Shown here: one piece after another, positions 35,040 through 47,724 of the stretch
How the letters are laid out: each line of letters opens with the position of its first letter
Position numbering within the stretch: the first letter of the stretch is position 1
Origin: Sparassis latifolia
Lineage: Eukaryota > Basidiomycota > Agaricomycetes > Polyporales > Sparassidaceae
Direction of reading: 5' to 3'
Assembly (NCBI GenBank): GCA_018466975.1
Contig: CM031559.1
Span: forward strand, 2,604,001 to 2,668,000
DNA length: 64,000 bases
The notes under the pieces: model-generated
Database searches by the model: none
What the model saw: the letters and a program-made list of their open reading frames with translations, nothing else
What the model was told of the DNA's origin: nothing
Position numbers and translations under genes: made by a program

Positions 35040-35046
35040 TATAAAG
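35040..35046 (+). promoter_or_regulatory. TATA box of the copper radical oxidase gene
   Basis: TATAAAG 41 bases before the ATG at 35081, a normal spacing for a short fungal leader. Confidence 0.55.
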
Positions 35047-35080
35047 TGCAACGTATCGTCGGTCCGTAATACTCAGCACG

Positions 35081-37521
35081 ATGCGCGCGTCCCAGCTCTC
35101 GTTGCTGGCATGTTCGCTCGCTACGTTCGCTCGGACCGCGTTGGCACAGACTCACACCCCCGGTTCCTTTGAGAATGGAGGCAGCACGCTCGTCAGCGCC
35201 ATGATGGTGCGTGTCTCGCTGCTCCCGCATGATCACTCGTTTGCTGAATTCTCGCGCGCAGATGTTCGTAGGCAATGAGCAGATCGTCTACATCCTGGAC
35301 AAGGCAGAGGGCAATGCCGCCCAGATCAACGGGCACCCCGCTTGGGGTGCTGCATACAACATCGCTGAGCGCTCCTCGACGGTGATGCAGGTCAACACGA
35401 ACGTCTTCTGCGCGTCCGGCATGCACCTGCCCAACGGGTCCTACGCGACGTTCGGAGGGAACGCAGCTATCGGCCCAGGTGGATCGATTGGCAACGTCCC
35501 GCAGCCCGGTGGTTTTGCGGGGGAGTACGACTCGGTATACGGTGATTGGTCAGGATCGCAGTCGATCCGGATCCTCAACCCGTGCACGCCGGATGAGTTG
35601 GACCAACCGCAGTGCCAGTGGTTCGACAACGTCACCATCCTGGCGATGCAGAAGCAGCGGTGGTACTCCGCGGCGGAGCCTCTGGGGGACGGTACGATCG
35701 CGATCATCGGCGGATTCGTGGAAGGAGGGTACGTGAACAGGAACTACCCAAACGTCGATCCAGAGACCGAGGGCGGGGCGGCTGAGCCGACGGCGGAATT
35801 TTATCCGAGCAAAGGTCCAGCGCAGGTGATGAACTTCATGGTCAAGACGTCGGGTTTGAACTCGTACGCACACTCGTATCTGATGGCGTCGGGCAAAATG
35901 TTTGTGCAGGCCAATTACTCTTCGAGTGCGTCGTTCCTCCGTGTCTCGGTTTAGAGTCTGATTGAGGGGTTGCAGTCCTATGGGAACCGTTACAGAATAC
36001 GGAGGAAGATCTCCCAGACATGCCGGACGATATCATTCGTGTCTACCCCGCGTCCGGCGCGACAGCGATGCTCCCGCTCACACCTGCGAACAACTACACA
36101 CCGACGATCATGTTCTGCGGCGGCAACAACATGAGCGACTTCTGCTGGGGCAACTACTCTTGGCCGTTTTGTGACACGTTCGACATCCCGGCGTCAGCTA
36201 AGTGCCACCAGATCACGCCAGAACCGACGGATGGCTCTGCGGCTCAGTACGTAGAGGATGATGACATGCCCGCCCCGTACGATGGGCCAGTTTATTGCGC
36301 TCCCTAATGGAAAGATGTTGGTCGTCAATGGCGGACGCAACGGCACGGCTGGATACTCGCAGCGCACGTTGAACGTTCCGACGTTCGGCCAGATGCCCCT
36401 TGGGAGTCTCTGGCTGCTGGGCCAGTGGGACTTCCCGCTCTTTACGATCCCACAGCTCCTTCTGGTTCAAGGTGGTCCACTGCGGGATTCTCTACTTCGA
36501 ATATCGCTCGTCTGTACCATTCGTCCGCGATCCTCCTCCCCGATGCGTCCGTGCTTATAGCCGGGTCGAACCCGAACATCGATGTCAACCTCTCAACTAT
36601 ATACCCCACGACGTACCAGGCCGAGGTGTTCTACCCTTCGTACTTCTCCGCACAGACTCGTCCTGTCCCGCAGAACGTTCCGAACAACCTGTCATATGGT
36701 GGTAACCCATTCGACGTTATGATCCCTACGACTTCGTATTCGGGAGATGCCAACGATGCCGCTGACAATACCACTGTGTGGCTCATCCGTCCCGGTTGGA
36801 CTACACACGCGATGAACATGGGACAACGCAGCCTCCAGCTGAACAATACATACACGGTCAACACGAACGGTTCCATCATTCTGCACGTCTCGCAGTTACC
36901 CCCGAACGCCAATCTCTTCCAGCCCGGCCCTGCCCTCCTCTTTGTCACGATGTCAGGCATACCTAGCAACGGCACGTTCGTCCTTATCGGCACGGGCGAC
37001 TTCGGCACACAGCCCCTTTCCCAGCATCCGTTCTACCCGCGAGCGTGCGCCTGAACAACGTGTCGGGCAGCGCGAATGGTGGTTCGGGGAACAGCTCGTC
37101 GTCGAGCAGCGCGAGCTCCGCGTCGCAGACGAGCGGCACGTCTCACACGGGTGCGATTGTTGGGGGTATCGTCGGCGCGGTCGCCCTCGTTGGGATTCTC
37201 GGTGCGATATTTGGTATTTATATGGCACGGAAGCGCCGCGCGGCCGCTCAGCAGCCGGCGTCGGCGTACCAAATGTCCACGACGCCGGGGTATGCTGGCG
37301 GCGCGAGCGCGACAGCAAACCGTGGACTGCGCAGTTCTGACTCGAGCGCGTTTGTGCCCCTGCAGCAGGATAATAGAAGCACGGCGTGGGACGCGAACGT
37401 GAGTACTGCGAACCTCAACACACCGTACCACGACGACGTGCGCGGGACGGTGAGCAACGAGTTCGACCCTTACTACCAGAATGTGCCGCGCATGAGCACG
37501 AGCACGCGGCCTGCGTTCTAG
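35081..37521 (+). CDS. Copper radical oxidase (glyoxal oxidase-like), membrane-anchored, frame broken
   Basis: Exons 35081..35206, 35262..35925 and 35976..37521, with introns of 55 and 50 bases. A signal peptide (MRASQLSLLACSLATF) leads the catalytic region, and all redox-site positions are visible: Cys in VFCASG and Tyr in KQRWYS, which form the Cys-Tyr cofactor, and ligands Tyr-His in ARLYHSSA and His in TTHAMNM. A Ser/Gly-rich linker, one membrane helix (GAIVGGIVGAVALVGILGAI) and a cytosolic tail follow. Such enzymes oxidise aldehydes and supply hydrogen peroxide to lignin-degrading peroxidases outside the cell. Three one-base frame breaks, at 36273..36276, 36402..36404 and 37017..37022, all in homopolymers, interrupt exon 3. 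The copy is a young pseudogene or the sequence has errors. Confidence 0.82.
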
Positions 37522-39088
37522 TGGAGTGTATTTTATTCGGACATGACTTATACTTGACCCTTGACCCATCCTCCTCAACGATTTTCCATTACTTACCACT
37601 TGTCTTACCCTCTTTTAAACCTTGTCTGCACGTTGGCATGCGGGCTTGTCGTTCGTTGGGGTCGAGCACACATACTCTATAGGTTGGCTTAGAATCCGTG
37701 TTATACCATCTCGTTTCTCACATCTCACTGCATTCGCTTTTTTTTTGCAGCCGTGCACTGGCTTCGCTGTACTCAAATCGAATGCGCCCTCTGCGTTGTC
37801 GTCAAATCTCGAGTCAAGGACACTATTGTTGTCGTAGATCACCATCGTTTCCTGCGTCCGGAGCTTGCGAGGACTCGCGTTTGCAGTAAGTAAGTTAGCT
37901 GGTAGAAATCAATCGTAATCGCTGCGTGCGGTGCAGTGTGCCTGTCTCTCCCATTCAGTGACGGCGGACGGTATCCCACTCGCTATATATGTATGTCAAC
38001 GCGGGTTTGATCACATCCGTTAATGGAGGGCAGGCTCGGAACTTTTGCTGTCGTGATTCTGGTATCGGAGATGCATATGCAGTGCGTCGTGCCTTGTTCT
38101 TGACTGGCATATGGGTGCGTCTCTCTACAACTGCGACGCAAGCACAGCTGAGTGAGTATTGTGCAGAATGTGTCCGATTTTTCATCAGCATCAGGATGCT
38201 TGTTCGTCACTAATCCGCGCCTTTGGTTAGGCCCTGATAATTGCTGGGCCCTACACGTAGTTCCCGTACTCTGCCAACTTGGTTCTACGCACGAGCTGCA
38301 TCAAGGCGGAAGTTGGTTTCCTGAGGAGTTTCGCGGCGACACTTCGACGACTATGTGGAGAGCTACGGTTGCCACGAGTCTTGCTGGAGGCATAACGGAA
38401 CGTGCATACCGCCCGGCGGCGGTGCATGAATGCGTAAGCTGCGGTCTGTGCTCGGCCACGAAGCTAAAACATACTGAGGATACTGAGGAGACCTTATCTC
38501 ACCCAATATTCCCAAGCATCCGTCCGCGGTGGTATCCTGTAGACTCTCAAGAGAACTGGCACATCGTCCGAATCCTGATTTCGGCCTTGTTCAGTGTCTC
38601 CTTGCTCCTCCATTTGTACATAAGAATAGATAGAATCGCATCGGTGCTGCGCAAAATCGAGGGTTGTTGCGAAAATGTTCCGCATCGCGTTCTCCGGCGC
38701 TGTTTGACATGAGGTGTAGAAGTCACTTGCATAGGGTGTCTGTTCCCATACGCTTCCATGCGATCGCGATATTCTTCTGACATGCTTGAAACTTCCTGGC
38801 GCTATTACGGGCTGACACGAGGTGAAAAACTGCAGAGGATTGTCCATGTAGGGTGCCGTGCAGAACCGTGCAGCAGCGTGCAATGGCATCACAGCGGCAT
38901 GTTTGGGGGACGAGGATCCACCGCTTGGAACGGTGCCGACATGAAAGTTCGCTCGTAGTCGCATATCGAATTGGCTCATACATCATGCTGCCTGGCGCCG
39001 CATGCGTGAGCTCCACCAATCTGTACTGTACTACAGGACCACTCACTGTCGGATTTCGCATAAGAATACCGGCCTGCCTCTCCTATTT
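37522..39088. other. Intergenic stretch between convergent genes
   Basis: Frames at 38152..38712 (plus) and 38494..38979 (minus) overlap and neither has a motif. A T-tract at 37738..37747 follows the oxidase stop. Nothing else recognised. Confidence 0.45.
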
Positions 39089-40672
39089 TCAACATTCAAA
39101 CCGCAAGTCATCATAACCCGGCATACCACGCCGCCACCCGCCGGCCCTGCCCTCCTCGCGCACTCGCAACCGCGCGAGTACCTCCGCCCATGCGCAACAC
39201 ATCCCACCGACGCCTCCGTACAGGCTATACGGCCGGTCAGGAATGAGCATCTCCCCCTTCTGTTCGTAACCCCGATACGCCGTTGCGCGCAGAGCGAGGT
39301 CTGCCGCGCGCTCCAGCCAGTACGCATCGTGCTGAGCTTGGTCTCGGTCATTATCCGGATCTAGCACGTCCGCGACGGCGAGCAGCGCGTACACGCTCCC
39401 GGCGACTCCGTGGCAGAGCCCGACGCCCTTTCGCAGCAATCCCCGTGTGTACACGAGCTCACCCCCACGCTTGAGCGCCGCGATGGCTGCCTCCCGCAGC
39501 TTGGCGCTTACAGGGAGCACCGGCCCCCCGCGCCGCAGCAGGCTGGCGAGGTGGATGAGTACTCCAGGGGCGCCATGGCACCATCTACATCACAGTCTCG
39601 GTGAGCATAGAATAACAGTCAGGTGGTCGGCGTACTGCACGAGCGAATCGCACGCATCGTCTTCGACGCTGACGCGCTTCGCTGCCCTGCTCGTGGCGCT
39701 TCCGCCCGCGGTGCGCGCCATGTGCCGCCCTGCTTTCGATGGCCAGTTCCCCAGAGGCTCCTGGATCGCAAGCAGCCACTCGACCGTACCCAGGACTGCG
39801 ACCCAGTGTGGAGCAAGCGCGACTGTCGGGGAAGACACCAGCATCTGCAGGATTCCCGCTGCACGCTGATGTCAGTTATGCTACGGACAGCACAGGGAAG
39901 AGAGACATACAGACGCCATGCGCCCCGCCGAGGTATCGCTTTCCGTGCCAAGACCACATCAACGGCGGGGCGTGCGCCCGCTCGTCCTTCTCCAGCTCTT
40001 TCTGGAATTCCTGCGCCCCGAAGCGGCCGCGCTGCACAATGTCATCAACTAATGTCCGGACGTGTGCGTCCGAGGTTAGCTGAGCGACGATGTCGCGCAC
40101 GGTGGACGATTCCTCTGATCCCGTGAGCTCGGAGCGGAGTAGCAGCAGCGCGTACAAGAGCCCTGCACGGCCGTAGAGGACCTCGCACCCGTCATCGTCG
40201 ACCTCTTCCCGAAGCGCTACCCGAAGCGCGCCATCGAGGAGCTGTATGCAGTCTTTCCAGGCCCTAGTGTCGCGCGGCTCGTGGAGCTGCTGGATAAGAA
40301 GTAGCGTCGCGGGCCCCACGCTTGTCTCCAGAAACGAGGCTTGCGCCCCGGTACGTGGTGGTGAGAATGGGCCGGGAGTGAAGTTCTGCGGGGAGTATGC
40401 CTTCGGCAGTACCAGAGAGGGAAGGACGAAGGCGACATGCCAGTCCGTCAACAGCGCCCCTGTCAAGGTGTCGATGTTCATTTACTGCGTCCGATGGGTG
40501 ATCAGAGTAATCGAAACGCACCTGCCGAACCGAGGTACACGCCGGGCCTGGAGGATGGATGTCTGCGCAGACGCTGCAGGTTGGATATGAGTGCATCGTG
40601 GATGGTGTCCGCCGCTGAGGACAGGTCGGTCGGCGGTTGGTTAGGGTGCGAGATGTAGCGAGTTGGGTGCAT
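39089..40672 (-). CDS. LanC-like protein (LANCL family)
   Basis: Four exons: 40522..40672, 39911..40459, 39636..39858 and 39089..39584, with introns of 62, 52 and 51 bases. The total of 1419 bases gives 472 residues with no stop or shift. The alpha/alpha-toroid repeats show GVYLGSAG, LYGRAGLLYALLLL, YLGGAHGV, WCHGAPG and LCHGVAG, ending in SLYGGVGGMCCAW. Zinc ligands are present: the Cys of WCHG and the Cys-His of LCHG. Family members include bacterial lanthionine cyclases and eukaryotic LANCL proteins, which bind glutathione and add it to dehydroamino acids. A fungal copy most likely acts in that type of repair; that is inference. No lantibiotic precursor or dehydratase is nearby. Start chosen at MHPTRYI, the ATG nearest the conserved N terminus. 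Confidence 0.85.
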
Positions 40673-41676
40673 TCTATGTCTGTGATCAGTACATATACTT
40701 AGTGGTCGAGGTGAATAGCGTCGTGACCCAAGACAGTCGGGCCTTCGACGTCTCGACATTGATACAGAGCCTGAGTTTCAATGAATATTCGGTCGACGAT
40801 GATGTCATGAGTAAATTACTTCCGCTAGCTCCACGAGATCGATCTTGATCTTGGAAAATCCGCGCGAGAGTTCAATATTTCAATGGCCAACATGTACTAC
40901 CGTCGGAGCACGAGAAATATATGGGCAAGTATATGCGGTATCGCATGTGTTAGATGGTACGAACGACGCATACTCAGTGACACCTTGCGAAGTGAGAATT
41001 GTGCTGTCCAGAATAATTGGGATGAAACGCGCCTTGGCTTTGTTGCACATAGAAGAAAGAGTTAGATAGTGGAGATCTGAACCAGAGGAACAGCTCAGGC
41101 AGCGTCGCAGCATCGAGACGTGCCCCTACATATGCAAAGGATATGACCATACTCAATTATTCCCAGTAGAATGGGGAGATACAATCTTGCACCCCGACGT
41201 AACAAGAATACGGTGAGATCTTGAGAGGCAGGCCAATTGAATAAATTAGACGTTGATATACAGTAGCTGGTGCGCCTTCAGTCGGAGTATCCGGCAATAT
41301 TTTGTTCCCAAATCGGTATTCCGTTGCGTTTACCCGACTCAAAAACGCAATGAGTCAAGCCAATGCATGATTTATCTTGGCTCGGCAGGTCACTAAGCGT
41401 TGCACAAAAGTTCAAAGCGAGGACGTGGAGAAAGCTTGGTCCTTCGGACGAAGGCCTTTTTGCGCGCGTATACAGAGGGATGTCCTATCGTGATCGTGAG
41501 AACATTTCGTTGCGGTGCGTGATTCTAAACCAACAACAACAATGAATGTTACCTCAGTACCTGGACTACCCCATCCTTCGCAATCTGCTCCTACCCTTAC
41601 ATCAACCAACCAGTTCTTGCCTTCATCTCAAGCTCCTCAACCAACCGCTCCAACCATTCTTACAAAACACTAAAAA
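40673..41676. other. Intergenic stretch between divergent genes
   Basis: No recognised frame. It should hold the promoters of the LanC-like gene (minus) and the 170-residue protein (plus). Confidence 0.5.
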
Positions 41677-42401
41677 ATGACTGACCCCAAGCCATTTATA
41701 GAGGTTTACGACAAGTGAGTTCTTGTTTGTGCCGTCGACGCGCTCACTGCTCACCTTTAATGTCAGATATCCAAACGCCAGCATTATTGAGAGATATCAA
41801 AGGTTCATTTTGTTTCTCTGACGCGTTCTGATGGCGAACTTACGCCGGACCAGGAGCCTTGACGAAGGGTATCCGCCATTCTACGGCTATTTAGCAGATA
41901 ACCTATTAGCAGATGGTGGAGATGTCTATGTCGTGGCAGCGTGGCAGAAAACTCTGCAGCTTGCGCCAAATGAGCTGCAAGAGCAGCTTGATTCAGAAAG
42001 CGTAGAACCTGAAGACCCCATCTATCTCATATCAGTCGATCCAGAGACCACACCGGCCTTTCAATGGGACGAGTTTATCGATGTTCCTGAGGAGCGTTCC
42101 GACGTTCAGCACCCTAGCTTAACCACACCCAGGGGTCCCGGTTTTATTTGCACCCAGGGGGAAACAGGGTACGTCGCATTATTTATTCGTGCCATGCATA
42201 TACTCATTATAGCTTGTTTCTGTAGGTCGGAGGACGAGATTGGTTGGGTATACCAGTCTGTGGTGTCTCTGGACCTTGTTCAAGTCCATGGAGTAGAAGG
42301 AGGACCTGCTAGAGAGTGAGCATTTGTTTTCACGTTCACATTGAATGAGCACTAATCTCTGTGCCAGCGTGTTGATGCTCGAATCCAAAAATTCGATCTG
42401 A
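41677..42401 (+). CDS. Hypothetical protein, 170 residues, five exons
   Basis: Exons 41677..41714, 41767..41802, 41854..42168, 42226..42315 and 42368..42401 join without a stop through four introns of 51-57 bases. All four introns are phase 2, and each has GT..AG ends. The product starts MTDPKPFIEVYDKYPN, is acidic (about 30 Asp and Glu), and has the run GYPPFYGYLADNLLADGG and Trp-Gln near residue 60. No signal, membrane segment or known domain is visible. Coherent splicing argues for a real gene. Function unknown. Confidence 0.6.
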
Positions 42402-44137
42402 ACGCGTCGCGTTGTCGCCAGGCAGCCGCTGTCTCAGTGTTGGGCCTTTGGCCCCAAATTGAGCAGGAAATCGCCCGCCTGAGGGCGGACGCGGGCCTTT
42501 TCTACCTTGCAGATGCAACAGGTGAACCCCTTCTTTCTAGCACGGTGCAAACCCATCTAGTCGAGCCCGTCCATAATCCCAAGAGGACGCCCAATGGGCA
42601 ACTGGTTTCGCCGAAAGTTCAACCAAATTTTGCCCATCTAGGCCTCCGTACGCCCGATACAGCGCTCGTAAGAGCCTCACCCAGTGAGACAGATGCCGTC
42701 GATCGTCCTCGATCCCAGAGATCTCGGCGCAGACGGGACTTACCCGAAAACAATGTGGATATCGCTCATCCCGGGGGAGCCTACCGCCATGAACGCCCAA
42801 GAAAGCACAATGGTTCTCCGTACCCAAGCGAAAATCCACGTCGCAGAGGCCATCTGAAGGTCCAAAAGAACGCGCCGTAGACCGTGCCTGCACATTGGAC
42901 TACCACGGTGACGTGGCCTGTGTCTTTTGATCACAGCGATGCTGGGAGCGATGGAGACATGTCGATGCCATTAATCCCCTCGTGCCAGCCCCAAAAGTTC
43001 TTACTGGGGAGGTGAGGTACATGTACACGCCACTTTTCCTATGTGCGTAGCTCGACTGGCGCTGAGTTCGCTTTTTCTTTACTTCGTTTCTATGTCTTGG
43101 ACTCCGTATGTGTGCACAGTTTCGATACCCTACATGTTTTCTGTACTAGAGTATACGCGATGGGCTCGAGGATTGATCCTCGTGCTCACCGCATATACAG
43201 CCTCTCGCTGAGACGCGTTCGGCTGTGGTCTCCACCTGATTTTGGCCAATTCACTTTCTGTTCAGTGTCTTCTTGAGTGTGATCACATCCGGCCAAGACT
43301 GCCAATCGGTGCACACAGCCAAATGCCATTGAGGGCCCGACCGACCCACCGCATTGAAACGAAAATAGCACAGACTGACTACTTCTACAGCGCAATCCAA
43401 GTTGGTTACGACCGGATGCTGCTCAATCTGATGGTAGATATATCGCCGTTATGCTCTTCTTTGAGTTAATACTGTACAGGTCATCCAAGTACTGCACAGT
43501 TCATTGGGCAGTCGTTTCTAAGTTACGGCGCATTGTGACGGTCCTATCCACTTCCATTCTAACTCTTCAATACGGTCAAACACTCACATGTGAGATCTCA
43601 GACCTCACATATGACGGGCTGCGCTGTTTATGACATGGTAACCTGCTTCTCCGTCTTGGGCGAATTATCTTACCTAGGTTGCAGAGATTCTGGTCGATCC
43701 ATCTCACTGATGCTGGGGCGCTGTCGACGAAAAGAGCTCACGCAATCGAGGTTAGGGGTGACACGCAATAGAGGGCATTACCATCACCTACTAGGTTGCG
43801 AAAGAGTCAAACTCCTACAGAATTTCAAGTATCTCTGCGGCCAGGTCTCTTCTTTCTGGTGTTTATTCTTCTCTTCTCGATTTCTGGAGCTACCTGCCGA
43901 GCCTGTTGCCCCTATTCACTGGTTGCTTCCGCCTCGGATGTGAACGTGTTGGGTAATGCAACGCGCTGCGCCTGGACTAAAGCGTCCACGATCGACGAAC
44001 TCAGGGCGGATGTACTTTTGCGGCCGGTCCGCTTGCCTCCTCGCATTAGCTGCACTCAGGGGTAGCTTGCATATAACCATCGGACCTGCAAGGTCGCTAA
44101 ATCCGTTCACCTTCATTCCATTTCACCCAACGCCAAC
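42402..44137. other. Intergenic stretch, no supported gene
   Basis: Frames at 42437..42880 (plus) and 42537..42893 (minus) overlap. The minus frame vaguely resembles retroelement sequence, but I cannot point to a motif. Frames at 43043..43943 are short. Nothing else seen. Confidence 0.4.
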
Positions 44138-44764
44138 ATGACATCGTTGCAATCAGACACCGGCCGCTCGCTTGTTCGCGCAGGGATCATCTTGCAGCTC
44201 TGCGGTCTCATCTGGGGATTCGCAGTCCAAGGAACGCCGTTCCCGAGGCTCGGCCTCACGGCGCACATCCAATGCATGTTGATAGGTGCGTTGTATGTAT
44301 CGAAAGCTGGATAGGGAGCCTGAGTCACTCGATGGGGCAGGGAACATGCTCATCGTATACGGGCTAATCCTCCATCAACCGGGCTTGGTCAGCCTCAAGT
44401 TTGGGACTCTCCAAGTCAAGATCATCCAGTGGGGTATGCTTGCCGTCTACATAACGATGGCGTCTGAGATGTTGAACGCATTTTGGTGAGCTCGGCTGCG
44501 TGATGTTTTGGCTACGTCTGACGAATACCTCAGGGGAACAAACCAAATGTTGCCCCAGGTTCGTCGATCAATTTTCTGAATTTATATTCCCCTGACCTCT
44601 CTAATCTACAGGCAGCCAAGGCCGCTGGCGCTGTAGGCGGGTTGCCATGGCAAGAGCAACTTGTGACGTTCGCGCACATGTTCCCCTCGTTCACCCTCAT
44701 CGCAGCTGTTACCGCTGTCGTTGTGGGAATGGGTGGTCGGGAGCAGGCCAAGAAGACTGCCTGA
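44138..44764 (+). CDS. Hydroxylaminobenzene mutase-like small membrane protein
   Basis: Exons 44138..44285, 44341..44485, 44534..44558 and 44612..44764, with introns of 48-55 bases, give 156 residues ending in TGA. Four hydrophobic segments are visible: LVRAGIILQLCGLIWGF, MLIVYGLILHQPG, GMLAVYITMASEML and FTLIAAVTAVVVGMG. The motif FPRLGLTAHIQ matches the N-P-R-x-G-L-x-A-H box of HabA-type proteins, and PWQEQLVTF matches their C-terminal region. HabA rearranges hydroxylaminobenzene to aminophenol in bacteria. Fungal relatives are common and mostly uncharacterised, so the reaction is not assured here. The third exon is only 25 bases. Confidence 0.65.
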
Positions 44765-45140
44765 TAGCTGAGTACAGTAACGTTTGTGAGTCGGAGCTTC
44801 CGGGTCACGACGTTGAAGACAGTGGTCCTAGTATATGTATCAGTTTTGTGGTTTCTCGAGGATTCAAGCTTTTTTTAGCGTACATAGCCTCCTTCAGTCC
44901 TTGTTATGCTTCAATAATGCCGGTGATCTCTGCTACTCACATACTGAATTCGAAGTTGCGGGCGGTAACGACAGAGAACAGAGAACGGATGAATTCGAAC
45001 CGACTACGCTACACAAGATAGCTCAGGTACATAATACCTCGTCGGACGGTGAGTCGCGTGACGAAGGTGTGACGCGCGCGAGTGTCAGTGTCACGGGCGC
45101 GTTTGCGGCGTTCACAGTCGTTTTCCCGTCAACCACCACC

Positions 45141-47724
45141 ATGCAGACCCCAGGCAGGTCATCGTCGACACCCATACGAGCAATTACGTCAAAAGTATCT
45201 ACCCGCTCAGCACCGCCATTACCACCGGCATCGCAGACGTATGAACCTCTGGTTAAAGCTATTCTGCGCCACCGCTTGCTGTACAACATTTTTCTCTGGT
45301 CCTTGTTCTCGGCATGGGTCCTGACGGCTTGGTGGTCGACATGGTGTCAAGGAAGGGTGGAAATTTTATCAGCTGTCGGCAATGTACTTGCACCGAAAAC
45401 ATTAGCATTCACGCTGGCGACTTGGATGTCGGCCGTCTTACCTGCCGTTGTTCTGCGAAATAGGTATATGACAGGTCAGCCGATCGTTCCTCGTAATCGT
45501 ACAGAATAGGGTGTTATCCACAGCTAAAATCGATTGAACCTGAGCTGGTGGTGCATCCGGGATGCGTTCGTCCATAATGCAGATCGTTGATTTCATTGTG
45601 TAGTGATCCCTACCGTGGCACCCTCTCCCTCGAAGACCTTCCGCAATGCGCTTGCCAAGCGCAGTACTTCTCATGCTCTCCTCACGTATATCAATTCCGC
45701 CATCTCGCTTGGGATCATCCATGTCTTGATGAATTACACCTATGAGTCTGCCGCTAGCGGTAGCCCACGTCTTACACTGTTTGTAAAGTCGAAGTATGTC
45801 TGTTCCCACTTCCGCGAATTCTATCTATACTCACATGATTTGGCCAGAAAGCACCCATATTACCTTAATGGTGCTGTACTGTACCTTTTCTGGTCGCAAA
45901 CGACGTTAGCACTAGCATATCTTCTGCGTGATATTCTCCTTGACCGTTTTGCGATCCGTTGGCCGGACTCATGGACGGTGCTGGTGAGTATGTTTGATCT
46001 GACCCTTCACTTCCATGCGGATGAATACTGATACTTTCTAGGCCGTCAATCATCAGATGCAGTCTTTCCGTCTCGCGCATATATTGACGTCATCCGTTAC
46101 TCTCCTGCTTTTCACAATGTTCTGTACTGTGGGAAATATAGCCCTCTTTGGGCTCTCACGTTCAGTCGTCCTCCCACTGTTATACACGCTGCCCATCGTG
46201 CCTCGCATCCTCCGACCGTTTTCCGCGCATTTTCTGAGGGGTTCCTGGACGCTGCTTTTACTCCCGCGCCATTTCTCGCTGGTCATCCGGACCTTCTACC
46301 TTGGCTTAACAACTGTGGCCTTCTGGGAATTCGCCGAGAGCTCGTATCATGAGGTACGACTATGCACCAGCTGAGAGTATGTTGCTCTCTCTTCATTAAC
46401 AATATTCCACTGTCAGGCGATACACGTCTCACATAACACAGCAGACCCTGCTTTGACCCTCGTCTCAGGCATCACCTCGTCTAATCCATACTTCAAGCAC
46501 TTGGCCTATGCCGAGCTGAAGCAGTTGGCACGCGAGGATTCTCCTGCCGCGAGTACGCGCCGCTCCGCACTCTTCGAAGACCAGAAATACTATCCGAACA
46601 TGTGGTCGTGCTTGGTGCGCGACGCCTTGCTGACCCTAGGGGAAGACTATCAGCTTCTGCTACGGAGAGGGAAACCAGCGCCCCCACGTATGTGCAATCC
46701 TGACCATGATTCGTGCGCTAAAACTAACATTCGTATGCTCCACAGCAGTAGCAGCACCAGTACCATCGAAGCCGGCCGTTGCGCCTCCAATTCCTGCCAC
46801 CCCGCTGATTCGTGCGCCCATCCTGAAATCATCGCCCGCTTCGCCTTTGCGTGCCGCACTTGACACGCTCGCTTCAGATGGGCCGTTTTCCACCGTCGCC
46901 GCCTCCACTGAGGCCGGTGCTTCGCAGATCCCCGAGCTCTTCCGCTCCGTCTTCCCCGCACAGCCTGCAAGAGATTCTGCTTCGAGAGTGGTGAAGAAGG
47001 GGGAAGAGAAGATCCTCGGGATGTTTGAGCCCGTGAAGGCGTTGTGGAAAAGGCGGCTCAGTGCCACCTTGCACCCCACCGCTCCACAGGCTGTCGTGGG
47101 TGCACTTGTGCAGGTCGGCGACTGGTGGACGAGGGAGAGGGTCAACAGGGTTGCGGAGATGAGTTTGCCGAATAGGCGTCTTGATGCTCTGATTGTTGAC
47201 GGTGAGTCTGCGTGTCTCTCCCGTTGTGTCCCGTCGAGCCCTTACGTTACTCCACTGTGCGGACGGATTACTCTAGTCTTGTGTCATCTGACGTGCGCAT
47301 CGCTCACGGAGGACCTCTTTGGGGTCGTGCAGCGGGATATACCCAAGATCATCGAGGCTATTCTATCTTTCCTCACCGCGTTAGAGGAGTACCAGATGGA
47401 GCTCAATAAGCTATATATCCCGCCTTCACCGGAAGAACATGACAACTTGTCTGCCAAGGAGTTGGCCGCAAAGGCACGTCTCGCCGAAGAGGTCGCGCGG
47501 GCAGGCGACGTGTTAAGCGAAGTCACCGATGGTGGGTCAATTCACTTTCGCTTCGTCACTGTCGAACGAGGGAACTAAATGAACCGTTGACTGACGCTTC
47601 TGTTGCCTCAGTGCTCAAGGACGGCATCGTGGAGATCGTAAAGACGTTTGGGGAAAAGTTGGAGGCGTTCAAGTTTCCGCCTCGGATATCATGGAAATTG
47701 CAGGGCTTTGTCGACTATATTTAG
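45141..47724 (+). CDS. NDC1: Nucleoporin NDC1 (membrane-ring nuclear pore component)
   Basis: Multi-exon. The start MQTPGRSSSTPIR is followed by a hydrophobic region with about six membrane segments, including LLYNIFLWSLFSAWVLTAWW, INSAISLGIIHVLM and LFWSQTTLALAYLLR. A soluble half follows, with ITSSNPYFKHLAYAEL and QKYYPNMWSCLVRD, which are typical of fungal Ndc1, then a Pro/Ala linker and a helical C terminus ending KLQGFVDYI. Ndc1 anchors the pore complex and, in yeast, the spindle pole body in the nuclear envelope. All exon joins I checked are in frame (for example AAG TCG AA with A AAG CAC CCA near 45796/45850). It looks like an ordinary, intact single-copy gene. Stop TAG 47722..47724. 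Confidence 0.85.

Noticed and set aside
38152..38979. Overlapping 186- and 161-codon frames on opposite strands
   Set aside because: Neither has a motif, promoter or splice partner; each may be a chance opening.
39590..39592. In-frame TGA in the LanC-like gene
   Set aside because: It lies inside a 51-base intron with good ends; splicing gives the conserved VQWCHGAPG.
42437..42893. Possible retroelement fragment on either strand
   Set aside because: General resemblance only; no reverse transcriptase or RNase H motif can be pointed to.
44970..45080. Possible minus-strand tRNA from a GGTTCGAATTC box
   Set aside because: The T-stem does not pair and no A-box or acceptor stem is found upstream.
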